From: Comamonas sp.
GTDB lineage: Bacteria; Pseudomonadota; Gammaproteobacteria; Burkholderiales; Burkholderiaceae_C
Direction of reading: 5' to 3'
DNA: 64,000 bases
Assembly (NCBI RefSeq): GCF_009360615.1
Contig: NZ_SPEY01000023.1
Location: 124,001 to 188,000 of the forward strand
This document shows positions 27,433-39,217 of the stretch, in pieces; position 1 is the stretch's first letter; every line of letters begins with the position of its first letter. The position numbers were made by a program, and so were the translations under genes. A model generated the notes under the pieces. That model saw nothing but the letters and a program-made list of their open reading frames with translations. It was not told where the DNA came from and did no database searches.

Positions 27433-29115
27433 TTACTTGTCAGCGTCCAGCTTGGCGCGCAGCAGGGCGCCCAGGCTGGTGGTACCAGCGTTTTCCTTGG
27501 AGGACTGAGCCGACAGGGAAGCCATGGCGACTTGCTGTTCAGCGTGATCCTTTTGCTTGATGGACAGCTGGATGTTGCGGCTCTTGCGATCCACGTTCAC
27601 CACCACGGCCGTCACTTCGTCGCCTTCCTTCAGGACGGAACGAGCATCTTCCACGCGGTCTTGCGAGATTTCGGAAGCGCGCAGGTAGCCGATGATGTCT
27701 TCGCCCAGGTCGATTTCAGCGCCCTTGGCGTCCACAGTCTTGACCTTGCCGGTCACAACTTGGCCCTTGTCGTTCACGGTCACGAAGGTCGTGAAGGGAT
27801 CGCTGTCCAGCTGCTTGATGCCCAGGGAGATGCGCTCGCGCTCAACGTCCACGGCCAGCACGATGGCTTCGACTTCTTGACCCTTCTTGTAGTTACGAAC
27901 AGCGGCTTCGCCGGCTTCGTTCCACGACAGGTCAGACAGGTGCACCAGGCCGTCGATACCGGCAGCCAGACCCACGAACACGCCGAAGTCGGTGATGGAC
28001 TTGATGGGGCCCTTCACGCGGTCGCCGCGCTTGGTGTTCTGGGCGAATTCTTGCCAGGGGTTAGCCTTGCACTGCTTCATGCCCAGGGAGATGCGACGCT
28101 TGTCTTCGTCGATTTCCAGAACCATGACTTCCACTTCGTCGCCCAGGGACACGAGCTTGGTGGGAGCAATGTTCTTGTTGGTCCAGTCCATTTCGGAAAC
28201 GTGCACCAGGCCTTCGATGCCGGGTTCCAGTTCCACGAATGCGCCGTAGTCAGCAATGTTGGTGACCTTGCCGAACAGACGGGTAGCGGAGGGGTAGCGG
28301 CGAGCCACGCCCATCCAGGGATCGTCGCCCATTTGCTTCAGACCCAGGGACACGCGGTTCTTTTCGGTGTCGAACTTCAGGATCTTGGCAGTGATTTCCT
28401 GACCAGCAGTCACCACTTCGGAGGGGTGACGCACACGGCGCCATGCCATGTCGGTGATGTGCAGCAGGCCGTCGATACCGCCCAGGTCCACGAACGCACC
28501 GTATTCGGTGATGTTCTTGACCACGCCCTGAACGATAGCGCCTTCCTTCAGGGTTTCCATCAGCTTGGCGCGCTCTTCGCCCATGGAAGCTTCCACCACA
28601 GCGCGGCGCGACAGCACCACGTTGTTGCGCTTGCGATCCAGCTTGATGACCTTGAATTCCAGGGTCTTGTTTTCGTAGGGAGTCAGGTCCTTGATCGGAC
28701 GTGTGTCGATCAGCGAACCGGGCAGGAAAGCGCGGATGCCGTTGACCAGAACGGTCAGGCCGCCCTTGACCTTGCCGGAAGTGGTGCCGGTCACGAATTC
28801 GCCGGATTCCAGAGCCTTTTCCAGCGACAGCCAGGAAGCCAGACGCTTGGCGGTGTCACGGGACAGGATGGTGTCGCCGTAGCCGTTTTCGATGGAGCCG
28901 ATGGCCACGGACACGAAGTCACCCACTTGGACTTCGACTTCGCCCTGGTCGTTCTTGAACTCGTCGAGGGGCACGTAGGCTTCCGACTTCAGGCCGGCGT
29001 TCACCACCACGAAGTTGTGCTCAACGCGCACGACTTCAGCGGTGATAACTTCGCCAGGACGCATTTCGGTGCGTGTCAACGACTCTTCAAAAAGGGCGGC
29101 AAAAGATTCAGACAT
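27433..29115 (-). CDS. rpsA: RpsA, 30S ribosomal protein S1
   Basis: 560 residues with six S1 RNA-binding repeats, for example [48 protein letters not shown] and [25 protein letters not shown]. It binds mRNA at the ribosome and unfolds translation-initiation regions. The start [13 protein letters not shown] is the family start; a 15-residue upstream extension is rejected. Confidence 0.97.
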   Translation of the reverse strand: MSESFAALFEESLTRTEMRPGEVITAEVVRVEHNFVVVNAGLKSEAYVPLDEFKNDQGEVEVQVGDFVSVAIGSIENGYGDTILSRDTAKRLASWLSLEKALESGEFVTGTTSGKVKGGLTVLVNGIRAFLPGSLIDTRPIKDLTPYENKTLEFKVIKLDRKRNNVVLSRRAVVEASMGEERAKLMETLKEGAIVQGVVKNITEYGAFVDLGGIDGLLHITDMAWRRVRHPSEVVTAGQEITAKILKFDTEKNRVSLGLKQMGDDPWMGVARRYPSATRLFGKVTNIADYGAFVELEPGIEGLVHVSEMDWTNKNIAPTKLVSLGDEVEVMVLEIDEDKRRISLGMKQCKANPWQEFAQNTKRGDRVKGPIKSITDFGVFVGLAAGIDGLVHLSDLSWNEAGEAAVRNYKKGQEVEAIVLAVDVERERISLGIKQLDSDPFTTFVTVNDKGQVVTGKVKTVDAKGAEIDLGEDIIGYLRASEISQDRVEDARSVLKEGDEVTAVVVNVDRKSRNIQLSIKQKDHAEQQVAMASLSAQSSKENAGTTSLGALLRAKLDADK

Positions 29116-29313
29116 GTAGTTCCTTGCCCGCAACCAGGTTTCCGCCGGCACCATTGCCAAGCGTTTTTAAGACTGATTGCGGAGGTTGTGGGTTTTTGGG
29201 CCCACGGGGTTAAAGGTTAACAACCTTGCTGCCGGTTCGCGGTCTGCGAAAGCCTGGCATCAAGGGCCAACAAGCCAGATGCGGGGCTGCCTCGAAAACT
29301 TCAAGCCGAAGTC

Positions 29314-31374
29314 TCAAGAGCGGCCGAACGGCTGGCGTTCCTGCCACCACGACAGCACCTGGGCAACCACTTCTTCAATGGTCATTTCGGAGCTGTCGAG
29401 CTGCAAAGAATCCTCGGCGGGCTTGAGCGGGGCGGTGGTGCGATTCATGTCGCGCGCGTCGCGCGCCTCAAGGTCTGCCAAAAGGGTGGACATATTAGCT
29501 GAAATTCCTTTGGAAATCAACTGTTTATATCGGCGCTCGGCGCGGCACCGGGCAGACGCCCACAAATAGACCTTGAGCGGGGCGTGGGGGAAGATGACCG
29601 TACCCATGTCGCGGCCATCGGCAACCAGTCCTGGCAGGGCCTGGAAGGATAGCTGCAAATCCACCAGCGCGGTGCGCACGGCAGGCAGTGCCGAGACGCG
29701 CGAGGCGTTCATGCCGGCTTCCTCGCTGCGAATCGCCAGGCTGATGTCCTCATCGCCGAGCCAGACACGCTGCTGAGCATCGAAGCGCACGGGCATGTCC
29801 AGCGCCATCTCGGCAATGGTTTCCTCGTTGGACTCGTCCAGCGTCAGGCCGGCACGCGATGCGGCCAGGCCGGTGATGCGATACAGCGCGCCGGAGTCCA
29901 GTAGCTGGTAGCCCAGCGCCTTGGCGACCTCAGCGGCAATCGTGCCCTTGCCCGAGGCCGTGGGCCCGTCGATGCAGATCACGGGAACATGCGCGCGCTC
30001 GGCTTCGCTGACGGAGAACAGCGCCTCGAAATAGTCGGGGAAGGTCTTGGCCACGCATTTGGGGTCTTCGATGCGCACGGGCAGCTTTGCCGGATTGAAG
30101 GCCGCCAGAGAAAAGCACATGGCGACGCGATGGTCGTCGTAGGTGTGGATGCTGGCCGCGTTCCAGGCGGCCTTTTCAGCGGGCGGTGTGATGCGGATGT
30201 AGTCCGCACCTTCTTCCACCGAGGCGCCCAGTTTGCGCAGTTCGATCGCCATGGCGGCAATGCGGTCGGTTTCCTTGACGCGCCAGCTGGCAATATTGCG
30301 CAGCGTGGTCACGCCGTCGGCATACAGCGCCATGGTGCCCAGCGTCATGGCTGCGTCGGGAATGTGGTTGCAATCGAGGTCGATGGCCTTCAGAGGCCAG
30401 CTGCCGCGGCTGACCTGCAGCCAGTTGGGGCCGCTTTCGATCTTTGCGCCCATGGCCTGGGCGGCCTCGATGAAGCGGATATCGCCCTGGATCGAGTCCC
30501 GGCCCACACCCAGAATGCGGATGCTCTTGGGTTGCGGCGCGTTGTCGGCATCGGCGTCATCGGTGGTGCCGGTGGCAATCGCGCCCAGCGCGATGAAATA
30601 GCTGGCCGAAGAGGCGTCGGCCTCCACATGGATGGCGCCGGGCGACTGGTAGTGGCTGCCTGCGGGGATCACAAAGCGCTGCCAGCGGTCGTTCTTCACG
30701 GCGATGCCGAAGCGCGCCAGCAGCTCCAGCGTGATGTGGATATAGGGCCTGGAGATCAGCTCGCCCACCACCTCGATGCTGATGTCGCGTTCCCTGGCCA
30801 GCAGGGGCAGGGCCATCAGCAGCGAGGTCAGGAACTGGCTGGAGACATCGCCGCGCACCTTGATGGATTCACAGCCCAGCTGGCTGAAGTCGGGCTGTCC
30901 GATCTTCAGGGGCGGAAAACCTTCATCCTTCAGATAGTCGATCCTGCAGCCCAGCTGGCGCAGCGCATCGACCAGGTCGCCGATCGGGCGTTCGTACATC
31001 CGGGGCACGCCGGTCATCTCGAAGTCGCCGCCCAGCACCGACAGCGCCGCAGTCAGCGGGCGCATGGCCGTGCCGGCATTGCCCAGGAACAGCGTGGCCG
31101 CGGTGCCGGCCGGCAGCTGACCACCGATGCCGGTGACCGCAATGGCCTGGCCGGGCGTGACGACGTCCGGGCTGATGCTGCATCCCAGCTGCTTGAGTCC
31201 GCCCAGCATGACGCGGGTGTCGTCCGAATCCAGCAGGTCGTGAATGGTGGTGGTGCCCTGGCTCAGTGCTGCCAGCAGCAGCACGCGATTGGAGATGCTT
31301 TTGGAGCCGGGCAGGCTGACGCTGCCGTTGGCGGAATCCAGTGCAGGCAGATCCAGAAATTCGGTGGTGAACAT
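29314..31374 (-). CDS. aroA-cmk: Bifunctional EPSP synthase / cytidylate kinase (AroA-Cmk fusion)
   Basis: 686 residues in one frame. Residues about 1-458 are 3-phosphoshikimate 1-carboxyvinyltransferase ([34 protein letters not shown]), the sixth shikimate-pathway step. Residues about 462-686 are cytidylate kinase with P-loop GPTASGKGT (about 467-475) and [11 protein letters not shown], which phosphorylates CMP/dCMP. Separate proteins in E. coli, they are adjacent genes (aroA-cmk-rpsA) in many betaproteobacteria; this fusion is known in Comamonadaceae. No stop or frameshift separates the domains. It lies in the operon tyrA to rpsA. Confidence 0.95.
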   Translation of the reverse strand: MFTTEFLDLPALDSANGSVSLPGSKSISNRVLLLAALSQGTTTIHDLLDSDDTRVMLGGLKQLGCSISPDVVTPGQAIAVTGIGGQLPAGTAATLFLGNAGTAMRPLTAALSVLGGDFEMTGVPRMYERPIGDLVDALRQLGCRIDYLKDEGFPPLKIGQPDFSQLGCESIKVRGDVSSQFLTSLLMALPLLARERDISIEVVGELISRPYIHITLELLARFGIAVKNDRWQRFVIPAGSHYQSPGAIHVEADASSASYFIALGAIATGTTDDADADNAPQPKSIRILGVGRDSIQGDIRFIEAAQAMGAKIESGPNWLQVSRGSWPLKAIDLDCNHIPDAAMTLGTMALYADGVTTLRNIASWRVKETDRIAAMAIELRKLGASVEEGADYIRITPPAEKAAWNAASIHTYDDHRVAMCFSLAAFNPAKLPVRIEDPKCVAKTFPDYFEALFSVSEAERAHVPVICIDGPTASGKGTIAAEVAKALGYQLLDSGALYRITGLAASRAGLTLDESNEETIAEMALDMPVRFDAQQRVWLGDEDISLAIRSEEAGMNASRVSALPAVRTALVDLQLSFQALPGLVADGRDMGTVIFPHAPLKVYLWASARCRAERRYKQLISKGISANMSTLLADLEARDARDMNRTTAPLKPAEDSLQLDSSEMTIEEVVAQVLSWWQERQPFGRS

Positions 31375-31480
31375 AAAACTCTCGTAACCCCTGCGCAGCC
31401 TGGCTGCTTCGACACCGGGCTGCGCGGCGGGCGTTGCCCAGTGTCTGTGGCGGTTGGGTGAATAGATCGACGCTGCTAGT

Positions 31481-32377
31481 TTAAGAGCCCCGCTTGCCGC
31501 CCAGGGTCCATTCGGCGCGCGCGGCGCTGGCCAGGGTCAGACGGTCCTGCAGGCCCTGGCCGTCGTTGGCCTGCATCAGCCCTTCGAGCTGCTCCAGTGC
31601 CTGGCGGAACTGGCGCGACTGGGCCAGGACCTGATCGCGGTTGGCCAGCAGCACATCGCGCCAGAGCTTGGGGTCGCCTGCACCGATGCGGGTGAAATCG
31701 CGAAAGCCGGGTCCGGCCAGCGCCAGCATATCGTCGGCACCGGGCTGGTTCAGCACGCTTTGCATCATGGCAAACGCCAGCAGATGGGGCAGGTGGCTGA
31801 CGGTGGCGAGTGCGCTGTCATGGGCCTCGGGCGACATGGCTGTGACCTTGCAGCCCAGGGCCTGCCACAGCGCCTGGGCCTTGGCCAGATGCGCGGTCAG
31901 CGTGCGCTCCGTCGGGGTCAGCACGACCTGGGCGCCCTGGTAGAGCTTGACATCGGCGTGTTCCACCCCAGCCACTTCCTTGCCGGTGATGGGGTGGGCG
32001 GGCACAAAGCTGCCGATCTGGTCGCGCAGCGCCGAGCGCGCGGCCTGCACCACATCGACCTTGGTGGAGCCCACGTCCATGATCATCATCTGAGGCGTGA
32101 CCAGATGCTTGATGGACTTGAGCGTGGCTTCGGTGGCCGCCACGGGCACGGCCAGCAGCACCAGGTCGGCGCCGGCCGCAGCCAGCAGGGCGGAAGGCGC
32201 TTCCACGTCGATCACGCCCATCTGCCGGGCACGCTCGGTGGTCGAGGGTGATTTGCTATAGCCCACCACGCGCTTGACCAGGCCGGCTTTCTTGAGCGCC
32301 AGGGCGAAGGAGCCGCCCATCAATCCGCAGCCGATCAGGCCGAGCTGCTCGAACGGCTGCAATTCCTGAGCTGCCAT
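31481..32377 (-). CDS. tyrA: TyrA, prephenate dehydrogenase
   Basis: 298 residues. The NAD-binding motif [13 protein letters not shown] is at about 14-26, and [14 protein letters not shown] holds the prephenate-binding His region. It turns prephenate into 4-hydroxyphenylpyruvate for tyrosine synthesis. I chose ATG 32377 ([10 protein letters not shown]), which overlaps the pheA stop by one base. There is no fused chorismate mutase, consistent with the mutase being on PheA. The neighbours (pheA, serC, aroA) are all in amino acid synthesis. Confidence 0.94.
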   Translation of the reverse strand: MAAQELQPFEQLGLIGCGLMGGSFALALKKAGLVKRVVGYSKSPSTTERARQMGVIDVEAPSALLAAAGADLVLLAVPVAATEATLKSIKHLVTPQMMIMDVGSTKVDVVQAARSALRDQIGSFVPAHPITGKEVAGVEHADVKLYQGAQVVLTPTERTLTAHLAKAQALWQALGCKVTAMSPEAHDSALATVSHLPHLLAFAMMQSVLNQPGADDMLALAGPGFRDFTRIGAGDPKLWRDVLLANRDQVLAQSRQFRQALEQLEGLMQANDGQGLQDRLTLASAARAEWTLGGKRGS

Positions 32378-33477
32378 CACTTGCTCACCGGGTAGGTGCC
32401 CAGCACCTTGTAGAACGCGCACAGGCCCTGCAACTCCTGCAGGGCGGCGGCCACATTGGCCTGGGCCGGGTGGCCTTCGACGTCGATGTAGAAGTAGTAC
32501 TCCCATTGACCGGTGCGTGCCGGGCGCGACTCGAAGCGCGTCATCGAGACGCCATGCTTCTTCAGCGGCACCAGCAGGTCATGCACGGCACCTGCGATAT
32601 TGGGCACCGAGACCACCAGGCTGGTGCAGTCGCTGCCGCTGGGTGCGGCCGTGGCCAGCGTGTGCGGCAGACAGATGACGGCAAAACGGGTGCGGTTGTA
32701 GGCATCGTCCTGGATTGCATGGCTGACGATGTGCAGGCCGAACTGCTGCGCGGCGCGCTCACCGGCAATGCCGGCCCAGTTGGGGTGCAGGGCGGCCAGG
32801 CGCGCGCCTTCGGCATTGCTCTCCACGGGGCGGCGCTCGGCGTGGGGCAGATGCTTGGACAGCCAGCCCTGGCACTGGGCCAGAGCCTGGGGGTGCGCTG
32901 CCACAACGTCGATGCCGTCCAGCGTATTGCTGGTGCGCATCAGATTGTGGCGGATCAGCATGCTGACCTCGCCCACCACGTGGCAGGGCGTGTGCAGGAA
33001 CATGTCCAGCGAGCGCGTGACCACGCCTTCGTTGGAGTTCTCCACACCCACTACGCCGTACTGGGCGCTGCCGGCGGCCGTGGCATGGAAGACTTCCTCG
33101 AAGCTGTTGCAGTACATCAGGTCGGCCGCACCGCCAAAGTACTGGATTGCCGCTTCTTCACAGAAAGTGCCGGCCGGGCCGAGCACGGCCACGCGCTGGG
33201 GGGATTCCAGCGCCAGGCAGGCCGACATGATCTCGCGCCAGATGGCGGCCACATGCGCGCCCTTGAGCGGGCCGGGGTTGTTGGACTTGATCTTCTCGAT
33301 CACCTGGGCCACGCGGTCGGGGCGGAAGAAGGCCGAGCCTTCCTTCTTCTTGAGCTCGCCCACCTGCTCGGCCACATGGGCGCGCTGGTTGACCAGCTCC
33401 AGCAACTGGCGGTCCAGGGAGTCGATCTGGTTGCGCAGCGACAACAGCTCGGGGCTGGCTTGAGGTTCTTGGCTCAT
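32377..33477 (-). CDS. pheA: PheA, chorismate mutase / prephenate dehydratase
   Basis: 366 residues. An AroQ-type chorismate mutase domain (about 8-95, LRNQIDSLDRQLLELVNQRA) is followed by prephenate dehydratase (about 97-275, GPAGTFCEEAA, GVVGVENSNEGVV, NRTRFAVI) and a C-terminal ACT domain with the Phe-binding ESRP motif. It commits chorismate to phenylalanine and is usually feedback-inhibited through the ACT domain. It is directly coupled to tyrA. Confidence 0.96.
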   Translation of the reverse strand: MSQEPQASPELLSLRNQIDSLDRQLLELVNQRAHVAEQVGELKKKEGSAFFRPDRVAQVIEKIKSNNPGPLKGAHVAAIWREIMSACLALESPQRVAVLGPAGTFCEEAAIQYFGGAADLMYCNSFEEVFHATAAGSAQYGVVGVENSNEGVVTRSLDMFLHTPCHVVGEVSMLIRHNLMRTSNTLDGIDVVAAHPQALAQCQGWLSKHLPHAERRPVESNAEGARLAALHPNWAGIAGERAAQQFGLHIVSHAIQDDAYNRTRFAVICLPHTLATAAPSGSDCTSLVVSVPNIAGAVHDLLVPLKKHGVSMTRFESRPARTGQWEYYFYIDVEGHPAQANVAAALQELQGLCAFYKVLGTYPVSK

Positions 33478-33599
33478 GAATTTCTCAAATTTCGTAGCTG
33501 CTTCCGCAAGTCGGACAATGACTTCAGACCAATACCTTGGTGAAGTACTTGCAGATAAAGCGTTGGCAGCTCATCTTCTTATGTGGCTAAGGGCGGGGC

Positions 33600-34724
33600 T
33601 CAGGCCTGGCGTTGCTCGAAGTCCCGCATGTAGTCGACCAGCGCCTGCACGCCTTCGATGGGCATGGCGTTGTAGATGCTGGCACGCATGCCGCCCACGG
33701 ACTTGTGGCCCTTGAGTTGCAGCAGACCGGCCTGCTTGGCACCGGCCAGGAAAGCGTCGTTGCGCGATTCGTCGTTCAGGAAGAACGGGATGTTCATGCG
33801 CGAGCGGCAGTTCGCGGCCACCTTGTTCACATAGAACGAGGACTGGTCCACATAGTCATAGAACAGCTTGGCCTTGGCAATGTTGCGCGCCTCCAGGGCG
33901 GCCACGCCGCTGAGGCCGCCTTCGGTCTGGCGTTTGAGCCACTGGAAGGTCAGGCCGGCCATGTAGATGCCCCAGGTGGGAGGCGTGTTGTACATGCTGC
34001 CGTTGTCGGCCACGATGCGGTAGTCAAAGGCGCTGGGGCAGACGGGCAGGGCATGGCCCAGCAGGTCTTCGCGCACGATGACAATGGTCAGCCCTGCGGG
34101 GCCGATGTTCTTTTGAGCGCCGCCAAAGGCCAGGCCCACGCGGCTCCAGTCGATGGAGCGCGAGGCTACGTGCGAGGAAAAGTCGATGACCAGAGGCGCA
34201 TCCGAACCCAGTGCGCGGAGGTCGGGCAGCTCGTGGAACTCCACGCCGTGAATGGTCTCGTTGCTGCAGATATGGACATAGCTGGCGCCGCGGCTCAAAT
34301 TCCAGCTGCTGGCGGCGGGAATCGTGGTGTAGTCGCTGTCCTTGGCGCTGGCGGCCACATGGGCCTCGCTGGCGTATTTGGCCGCTTCCTTGGCCGACTT
34401 CTGGCTCCAGCTGCCGGTCACCACGAAGTCCACCACGCCGGCGCGCGAGAGATTCATGGGCACGATGGCATTTTCGGCAATGCCGCCGCCCTGCATGAAC
34501 AGGATCTTGAAATGCGCTGGCACGGCTAGCAGCTCGCGCAGATCGGCTTCCGCGGCTTCGTAAATGCTGATGAATTCCTTGCCGCGGTGGCTCATTTCCA
34601 TCACCCCCATGCCGGAGCCGCGCCAGTCCAGCATTTCGGCGGCTGCAGTCTGCAGCACTTCTTCAGGGATGGCGGCGGGGCCTGCGGAAAAGTTAAAAGG
34701 GCGGTTCATCAGATTTACGCTCAT
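33600..34724 (-). CDS. serC: SerC, phosphoserine aminotransferase
   Basis: 374 residues, class V PLP aminotransferase. It starts [24 protein letters not shown] and has the PLP lysine region [12 protein letters not shown] and the [10 protein letters not shown] motif. It makes phosphoserine in serine synthesis and also acts in pyridoxal phosphate synthesis. It lies between gyrA and pheA in the conserved betaproteobacterial order. Confidence 0.96.
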   Translation of the reverse strand: MSVNLMNRPFNFSAGPAAIPEEVLQTAAAEMLDWRGSGMGVMEMSHRGKEFISIYEAAEADLRELLAVPAHFKILFMQGGGIAENAIVPMNLSRAGVVDFVVTGSWSQKSAKEAAKYASEAHVAASAKDSDYTTIPAASSWNLSRGASYVHICSNETIHGVEFHELPDLRALGSDAPLVIDFSSHVASRSIDWSRVGLAFGGAQKNIGPAGLTIVIVREDLLGHALPVCPSAFDYRIVADNGSMYNTPPTWGIYMAGLTFQWLKRQTEGGLSGVAALEARNIAKAKLFYDYVDQSSFYVNKVAANCRSRMNIPFFLNDESRNDAFLAGAKQAGLLQLKGHKSVGGMRASIYNAMPIEGVQALVDYMRDFEQRQA

Positions 34725-34733
34725 AACATGTGA

Positions 34734-34770
34734 AAGCGCTTGTCCAGCTTGCGCTCTCAGCTATCAAAAC
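34734..34770. repeat. Short dispersed repeat (AAGCGCTTG ... AGCTATCAAAA type)
   Basis: Between gyrA and serC. It shares AAGCGCTTG and AGCTATCAAAA with sites at 7651-7672, 15117-15138 and 22456-22476. The internal part here is longer and can fold (AAGCGCTTG with CTTGCGCT). Confidence 0.5.
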
Positions 34771-34840
34771 ATTGAGCCACGGACATGCGTGCAGGTCGCG
34801 TGGCATCGGGCCCGGATCGGCCCAGCCCGGGGCTGGTTGA

Positions 34841-37537
34841 TCAGGCGGCGTCGCCGGACTCGGCCGCGCCTTCATCGCTGGCGCTGGCGGCGCCATCGGC
34901 TTCGCCGCTGTCGCCAGCACTGTCGTTGGCATCATTTTCGACGATGCGTTGCAGGCCGATGAGCTTGGCTCCTTCGTCCAGGTTGATCAGCGTCACGCCC
35001 TGCGTGGCGCGGCCCAGCTCACGAATCTCCGCCACCCGGGTGCGCACCAGCACGCCGGTGTCGGTGATCAGCATGATCTCGTCCTCGGGCGCCACCAGGG
35101 TGGCGGCCACGACCTTGCCGTTGCGCTCGGACTGCTGGATGGCAATCATGCCCTTGGTGCCGCGGCCGTGGCGGGTGTATTCGCTGATGGCCGTGCGCTT
35201 GCCGTAGCCGTTTTCGGTGGCGGTCAGCACGCTCTGGGAGCCGGCCACCACGTTACCTGTGCCGTCGTCGGCCTCTGCGACCAGCATGGCGATCACATTC
35301 TGGTGCTCCTCGATGTTCATGCCGCGCACGCCGCGCGCATTGCGGCCCATGGGGCGCACATCGTTCTCGTCGAAGCGCACCGCCTTGCCGCCGTCGCTGA
35401 ACAGCATCACGTCATGCTTGCCGTCGGTCAGGGCGGCGCCGATCAGGTAGTCGCCATCGTCCAGGCCCACGGCAATGATGCCGGCCTTGCGCGGGTTGCT
35501 GAACTCGGTCAGAGCCGTCTTCTTGACGGTGCCCATGCTGGTGGCCATGAAGACGAAGTGATCTTCGGGGAAGCTGCGGTTGTCGCCGGTCAGCGGCAGC
35601 ACCACATTGATCTTCTCGCCGTCCTGCAGCGGGAACATGTTGACGATGGGGCGACCGCGCGAGCCGCGCGAGCCCGATGGCACTTCCCAGACCTTGAGCC
35701 AGTACATGCGGCCGCGGTTGGAGAAGCACAGCAGATAGTCGTGCGTGTTGGCAATGAAGAGCTGGTCGATCCAGTCGTCTTCCTTGGTGGCCGTGGCCAG
35801 CTTGCCGCGGCCGCCGCGCTTTTGCGAGCGGTATTCGGAAAGGGGCTGGCTCTTGATGTAGCCGGTGTGCGAGAGCGTCACCACCATGTCGGTGGGTGTG
35901 ATCAGGTCTTCGGTGGACAGGTCCTGCGCGCTGTACTCCACGGTGGAGCGGCGTTCGCCCTTCTTGCTCTGGCCGAACTCGGCCTTCAGCGCGTTCAGCT
36001 CTTCGCCGATGATGACCGACACGCGGGCGGGCTTGGCCAGAATGTCCAGCAGGTCCTCGATGACCGCCATGATGTCCTTGTACTCGGCCACGATCTTGTC
36101 CTGCTCCAGGCCGGTCAGGCGCTGCAGACGCATCTGCAGGATTTCCTGGGCCTGGGTTTCGGACAACCGGTACAGGCCGTTGGCCTGCATGCCGAACTCG
36201 ACCTCCAGGCCTTCGGGGCGGTAGTCGTCTGCATTGACCACGCCGCCGTCGGCACGGGTGCGGGTCAGCATCTCGCGCACCAGCTTGCTGTCCCAGGACT
36301 TCTCCATCAGCGCGGCCTTGGCGACGGGGGGCGTGGGGGCGTTGCGGATGATGGCGATGAAATCGTCGATATTGGCCAATGCAACGGCCAGACCTTCCAG
36401 CACATGGCCGCGGTCGCGTGCCTTGCGCAGCTCGAACACGGTGCGGCGGGTCACCACCTCGCGGCGGTGCTCCAGGAACACCTGGATCAGCTCCTTCAGA
36501 TTGCACAGCTTGGGCTGGCCGTTGACCAGTGCCACCATGTTCATGCCGAAGGTGTCCTGCAGCTGGGTGAGCTTGTAGAGGTTGTTGAGCACCACCTCGG
36601 GCACCTCGCCCCGCTTGAGCTCGATCACCAGGCGCATGCCGGACTTGTCCGATTCGTCCTGGATGTGGCTGATGCCCTCGATCTTCTTTTCATGCACCAG
36701 CTCGGCCATGCGCTCCTGCAGCGTCTTCTTGTTGACCTGATAGGGCAGCTCATCGACGATGATGGACTGGCGCTGGCCGCGGTCGATGTCCTCGAAATGG
36801 CACTTGGCGCGCATCACCACGCGGCCGCGGCCCGTGCGGTAGCCTTCCTTGACGCCGTTGATGCCGTAGATGATGCCGGCCGTGGGAAAATCTGGCGCGG
36901 GAATGATCTCCATCAGCTCGTCGATCGAGGCTTCCGGGTTCTGCAGCAAATGCAGGCAGCCGTCCACAACCTCATTGAGGTTGTGCGGAGGAATGTTCGT
37001 GGCCATGCCCACGGCAATGCCGGAGGAGCCGTTGACCAGCAGATTCGGCAGGCGCGTGGGCAGTACCAGCGGCTCCTGCTCGGAGCCATCGTAGTTGGGG
37101 CCGAAATCCACGGTCTCCTTGTCGATGTCGGCCAGTGTTTCATGGGCGATCTTGGACAGGCGGATTTCCGTGTAACGCATGGCCGCAGCACTGTCGCCGT
37201 CCACCGAGCCGAAGTTGCCCTGGCCATCGACCAGCATGTGGCGCAGCGAAAAGTCCTGCGCCATGCGCACGATGGTGTCGTAGACCGCGCTGTCACCGTG
37301 GGGGTGGTACTTACCGATGACGTCGCCGACGATACGCGCCGACTTCTTGTAGGGGCGATTCCAGTCGTTATTGAGTTCGTGCATGGCGTATAGAACGCGG
37401 CGATGCACGGGCTTGAGGCCATCACGCGCATCAGGAAGCGCCCGGCCCACGATCACGCTCATGGCGTAATCGAGATAACTGCGACGCATCTCCTCTTCAA
37501 GGCTGATGGGCAGAGTTTCTTTAGCAAACTGGGTCAT
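34841..37537 (-). CDS. gyrA: GyrA, DNA gyrase subunit A
   Basis: 898 residues. The quinolone-resistance region reads [17 protein letters not shown] with Ser83 and Asp87 in wild-type form. The catalytic Tyr is in MRYTEIR (Tyr122). The coiled-coil gate and C-terminal beta-pinwheel with the GyrA box QKRGGRGK follow. The tail is a short acidic Asp/Glu/Ser/Ala-rich extension. It introduces negative supercoils together with GyrB. It is divergent from the ompA-like gene across a 229-bp promoter region. Confidence 0.97.
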   Translation of the reverse strand: MTQFAKETLPISLEEEMRRSYLDYAMSVIVGRALPDARDGLKPVHRRVLYAMHELNNDWNRPYKKSARIVGDVIGKYHPHGDSAVYDTIVRMAQDFSLRHMLVDGQGNFGSVDGDSAAAMRYTEIRLSKIAHETLADIDKETVDFGPNYDGSEQEPLVLPTRLPNLLVNGSSGIAVGMATNIPPHNLNEVVDGCLHLLQNPEASIDELMEIIPAPDFPTAGIIYGINGVKEGYRTGRGRVVMRAKCHFEDIDRGQRQSIIVDELPYQVNKKTLQERMAELVHEKKIEGISHIQDESDKSGMRLVIELKRGEVPEVVLNNLYKLTQLQDTFGMNMVALVNGQPKLCNLKELIQVFLEHRREVVTRRTVFELRKARDRGHVLEGLAVALANIDDFIAIIRNAPTPPVAKAALMEKSWDSKLVREMLTRTRADGGVVNADDYRPEGLEVEFGMQANGLYRLSETQAQEILQMRLQRLTGLEQDKIVAEYKDIMAVIEDLLDILAKPARVSVIIGEELNALKAEFGQSKKGERRSTVEYSAQDLSTEDLITPTDMVVTLSHTGYIKSQPLSEYRSQKRGGRGKLATATKEDDWIDQLFIANTHDYLLCFSNRGRMYWLKVWEVPSGSRGSRGRPIVNMFPLQDGEKINVVLPLTGDNRSFPEDHFVFMATSMGTVKKTALTEFSNPRKAGIIAVGLDDGDYLIGAALTDGKHDVMLFSDGGKAVRFDENDVRPMGRNARGVRGMNIEEHQNVIAMLVAEADDGTGNVVAGSQSVLTATENGYGKRTAISEYTRHGRGTKGMIAIQQSERNGKVVAATLVAPEDEIMLITDTGVLVRTRVAEIRELGRATQGVTLINLDEGAKLIGLQRIVENDANDSAGDSGEADGAASASDEGAAESGDAA

Positions 37538-37648
37538 GTCTAGTGATACTTTGACGGCTGGAAAACAGCCATTTTAGGTCGAATGGCGTGTGGCAGCAGA
37601 GCAACATAACTGAGGAATTACATAGCTGTCCTACTTGTTGGTGCCTAG

Positions 37649-37678
37649 TTGACAACACTCTTGCATGTTACGTATGGC
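37649..37678 (+). promoter_or_regulatory. Likely promoter of the OmpA-like gene
   Basis: TTGACA (37649-37654) and TATGGC (37673-37678) are separated by 18 bp. The -35 is a perfect consensus and the -10 is weak. Confidence 0.4.
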
Positions 37679-37766
37679 ACAATCATTTCAACGTTTTTGG
37701 TGATGGTCACTGATGACGTCCACAGATTCGCAGCCCTGCTGCGGCTTTTTCCCCAAGAGGAGAACC

Positions 37767-38414
37767 ATGAAGAAACTGAACAAAGTGGCGATGTTGTTTG
37801 CCTCTGCTGCCCTCGTGACAGCCGCTGGCGCACAAGTGAAGGCTGCTGACGGTGGCAAGACTATCGACAACTGGCAAAACGGCACCAGCGAACTGGTGTG
37901 GAAGAACGGCACGAACGAACTGTGCTGGCGCGATGCCAACTGGACTCCTGCCACTGCCGCTGTTGATTGCGACGGTGCTCTGAAGGCCCAGGTTACCGCA
38001 GCTCCTGCTCCTGCCGTTGTGCCTCCCGCTCCTGTGGCTCCCCAGCCTGCAGTGGCATCCAAGGTTACCTACTCTGCTGACGCTTTCTTCGACTTCGACA
38101 AGTCCGTGCTGAAGCCCGCAGGCAAGGCCAAGCTGGATGACCTGACCGGCAAGATCAAGGACATCAATCTGGAAGTCATCATCGCCGTGGGTCACACCGA
38201 CTCCATCGGTTCCGATGCCTACAACCAGAAGCTGTCGGTGCGTCGTGCTGAAGCAGTGAAGGCTTATCTGGTGTCCAAGGGCATCGAAAAGAGCCGCGTG
38301 TACACCGAAGGCAAGGGCAAGAAGCAACCCGTGGCAGACAACAAGACTGCTGCTGGTCGCGCTCAGAACCGTCGCGTGGAAATCGAAGTCGTGGGCACCA
38401 AGGCTGCCCAGTAA
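37767..38414 (+). CDS. OmpA-family outer-membrane protein
   Basis: 215 residues. A signal peptide (about 1-26, cut near AKA/VKA) precedes a short N-terminal region with repeated WxNGTxEL(V/C)W-like units (WQNGTSELVW, WKNGTNELCW). A Pro/Ala linker and a C-terminal OmpA peptidoglycan-binding domain follow (FFDFDKSVLKPAGKAKLDDL, VGHTDSIGSDAYNQKLSVRRA, NRRVEIEV). The beta-barrel of E. coli OmpA is missing, so it is probably a small periplasmic or outer-membrane anchor protein. A strong ribosome-binding site AAGAGGAGAACC and its own terminator suggest high expression. Confidence 0.9.
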   Translation: MKKLNKVAMLFASAALVTAAGAQVKAADGGKTIDNWQNGTSELVWKNGTNELCWRDANWTPATAAVDCDGALKAQVTAAPAPAVVPPAPVAPQPAVASKVTYSADAFFDFDKSVLKPAGKAKLDDLTGKIKDINLEVIIAVGHTDSIGSDAYNQKLSVRRAEAVKAYLVSKGIEKSRVYTEGKGKKQPVADNKTAAGRAQNRRVEIEVVGTKAAQ

Positions 38415-38435
38415 TCTTTCGATTGCTACACAAGA

Positions 38436-38461
38436 AAGCCCCGGTGACGGGGCTTTTTTTA
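38436..38461 (+). terminator. Terminator after the OmpA-like gene
   Basis: AAAGCCCC and GGGGCTTT pair around GGTGAC, followed by a T-run. Confidence 0.9.
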
Positions 38462-38498
38462 TGCCTGATTCACGGCAGTAATCGCGGACAATGGCTGC

Positions 38499-39212
38499 AT
38501 GAGCAACACTATCAATGCCGACCCGGCAGAACTGGAAAAATTCTCCAGCCTGGCCCATCGCTGGTGGGATCCCGAGAGTGAATTCAAGCCACTGCATCAG
38601 ATCAATCCCTTGAGACTGGACTGGATCAACGCCCAGGTGCCGCTGGCGAACCAGCGTGTTCTGGATGTGGGGTGTGGCGGAGGCATTTTGGCGGACTCCA
38701 TGGCACGTAAAGGGGCCAATGTTGTGGGCATCGACCTGGCAACCAAGGCTTTGCGCGTCGCACAGCTGCATGCTCTGGAAACGGGGACGCCCAATATCCA
38801 ATACCATGAGGTCAGTGTCGAGCAGCTGGCGCAGGAGCAGCCTGCCAGCTTCGATGTGGTGACCTGCATGGAAATGCTGGAGCATGTGCCCGATCCCGCA
38901 TCCATCGTCCGGGCCTGTGCCCAGCTGGTCAAGCCTGGTGGCTGGGTGTTCTTTTCCACCATCAACCGCAATGCCAAGGCATTTGCCCTGGCGATTGTGG
39001 CTGCCGAATACCTGCTCAAGATGATTCCCCAAGGCACGCACGAATATGCCAAGCTGCTACGCCCTAGCGAGCTGGCCCGCTTTGCGCGCGACGCAGGTCT
39101 GGATGCCCAGGGCACCAAGGGACTGGAGCACAATCCGGTGTCGGGGCGCTACTGGCTCAGCAATGACACCTCTGTCAATTACATGCTGGCAACCCGCCGC
39201 CCGCAGGAGTGA
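38499..39212 (+). CDS. ubiG: UbiG, 3-demethylubiquinone-9 O-methyltransferase
   Basis: 237 residues, SAM-dependent methyltransferase. Features are FSSLAHRWWDPESEFKPLHQINPLRLDWI at the N-terminus and motif I LDVGCGGGILADSMA. It carries out both O-methylation steps of ubiquinone synthesis. It overlaps or abuts gph, a pairing seen in other proteobacteria (ubiG-gph). Confidence 0.96.
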   Translation: MSNTINADPAELEKFSSLAHRWWDPESEFKPLHQINPLRLDWINAQVPLANQRVLDVGCGGGILADSMARKGANVVGIDLATKALRVAQLHALETGTPNIQYHEVSVEQLAQEQPASFDVVTCMEMLEHVPDPASIVRACAQLVKPGGWVFFSTINRNAKAFALAIVAAEYLLKMIPQGTHEYAKLLRPSELARFARDAGLDAQGTKGLEHNPVSGRYWLSNDTSVNYMLATRRPQE

Positions 39213-39217
39213 CAGTC

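Noticed and set aside
27376-31461. Long plus-strand open frames opposite rpsA and aroA-cmk
   Set aside because: Both real genes on the minus strand are clear; the plus-strand translations are His/Gln/Val-rich shadows.
34949-37393. 814-codon plus-strand open frame opposite gyrA
   Set aside because: Shadow of gyrA caused by high GC third positions; no family resemblance.
34841-37537. Possible quinolone-resistance changes in gyrA
   Set aside because: Ser83 and Asp87 are both present, so the region is wild type.
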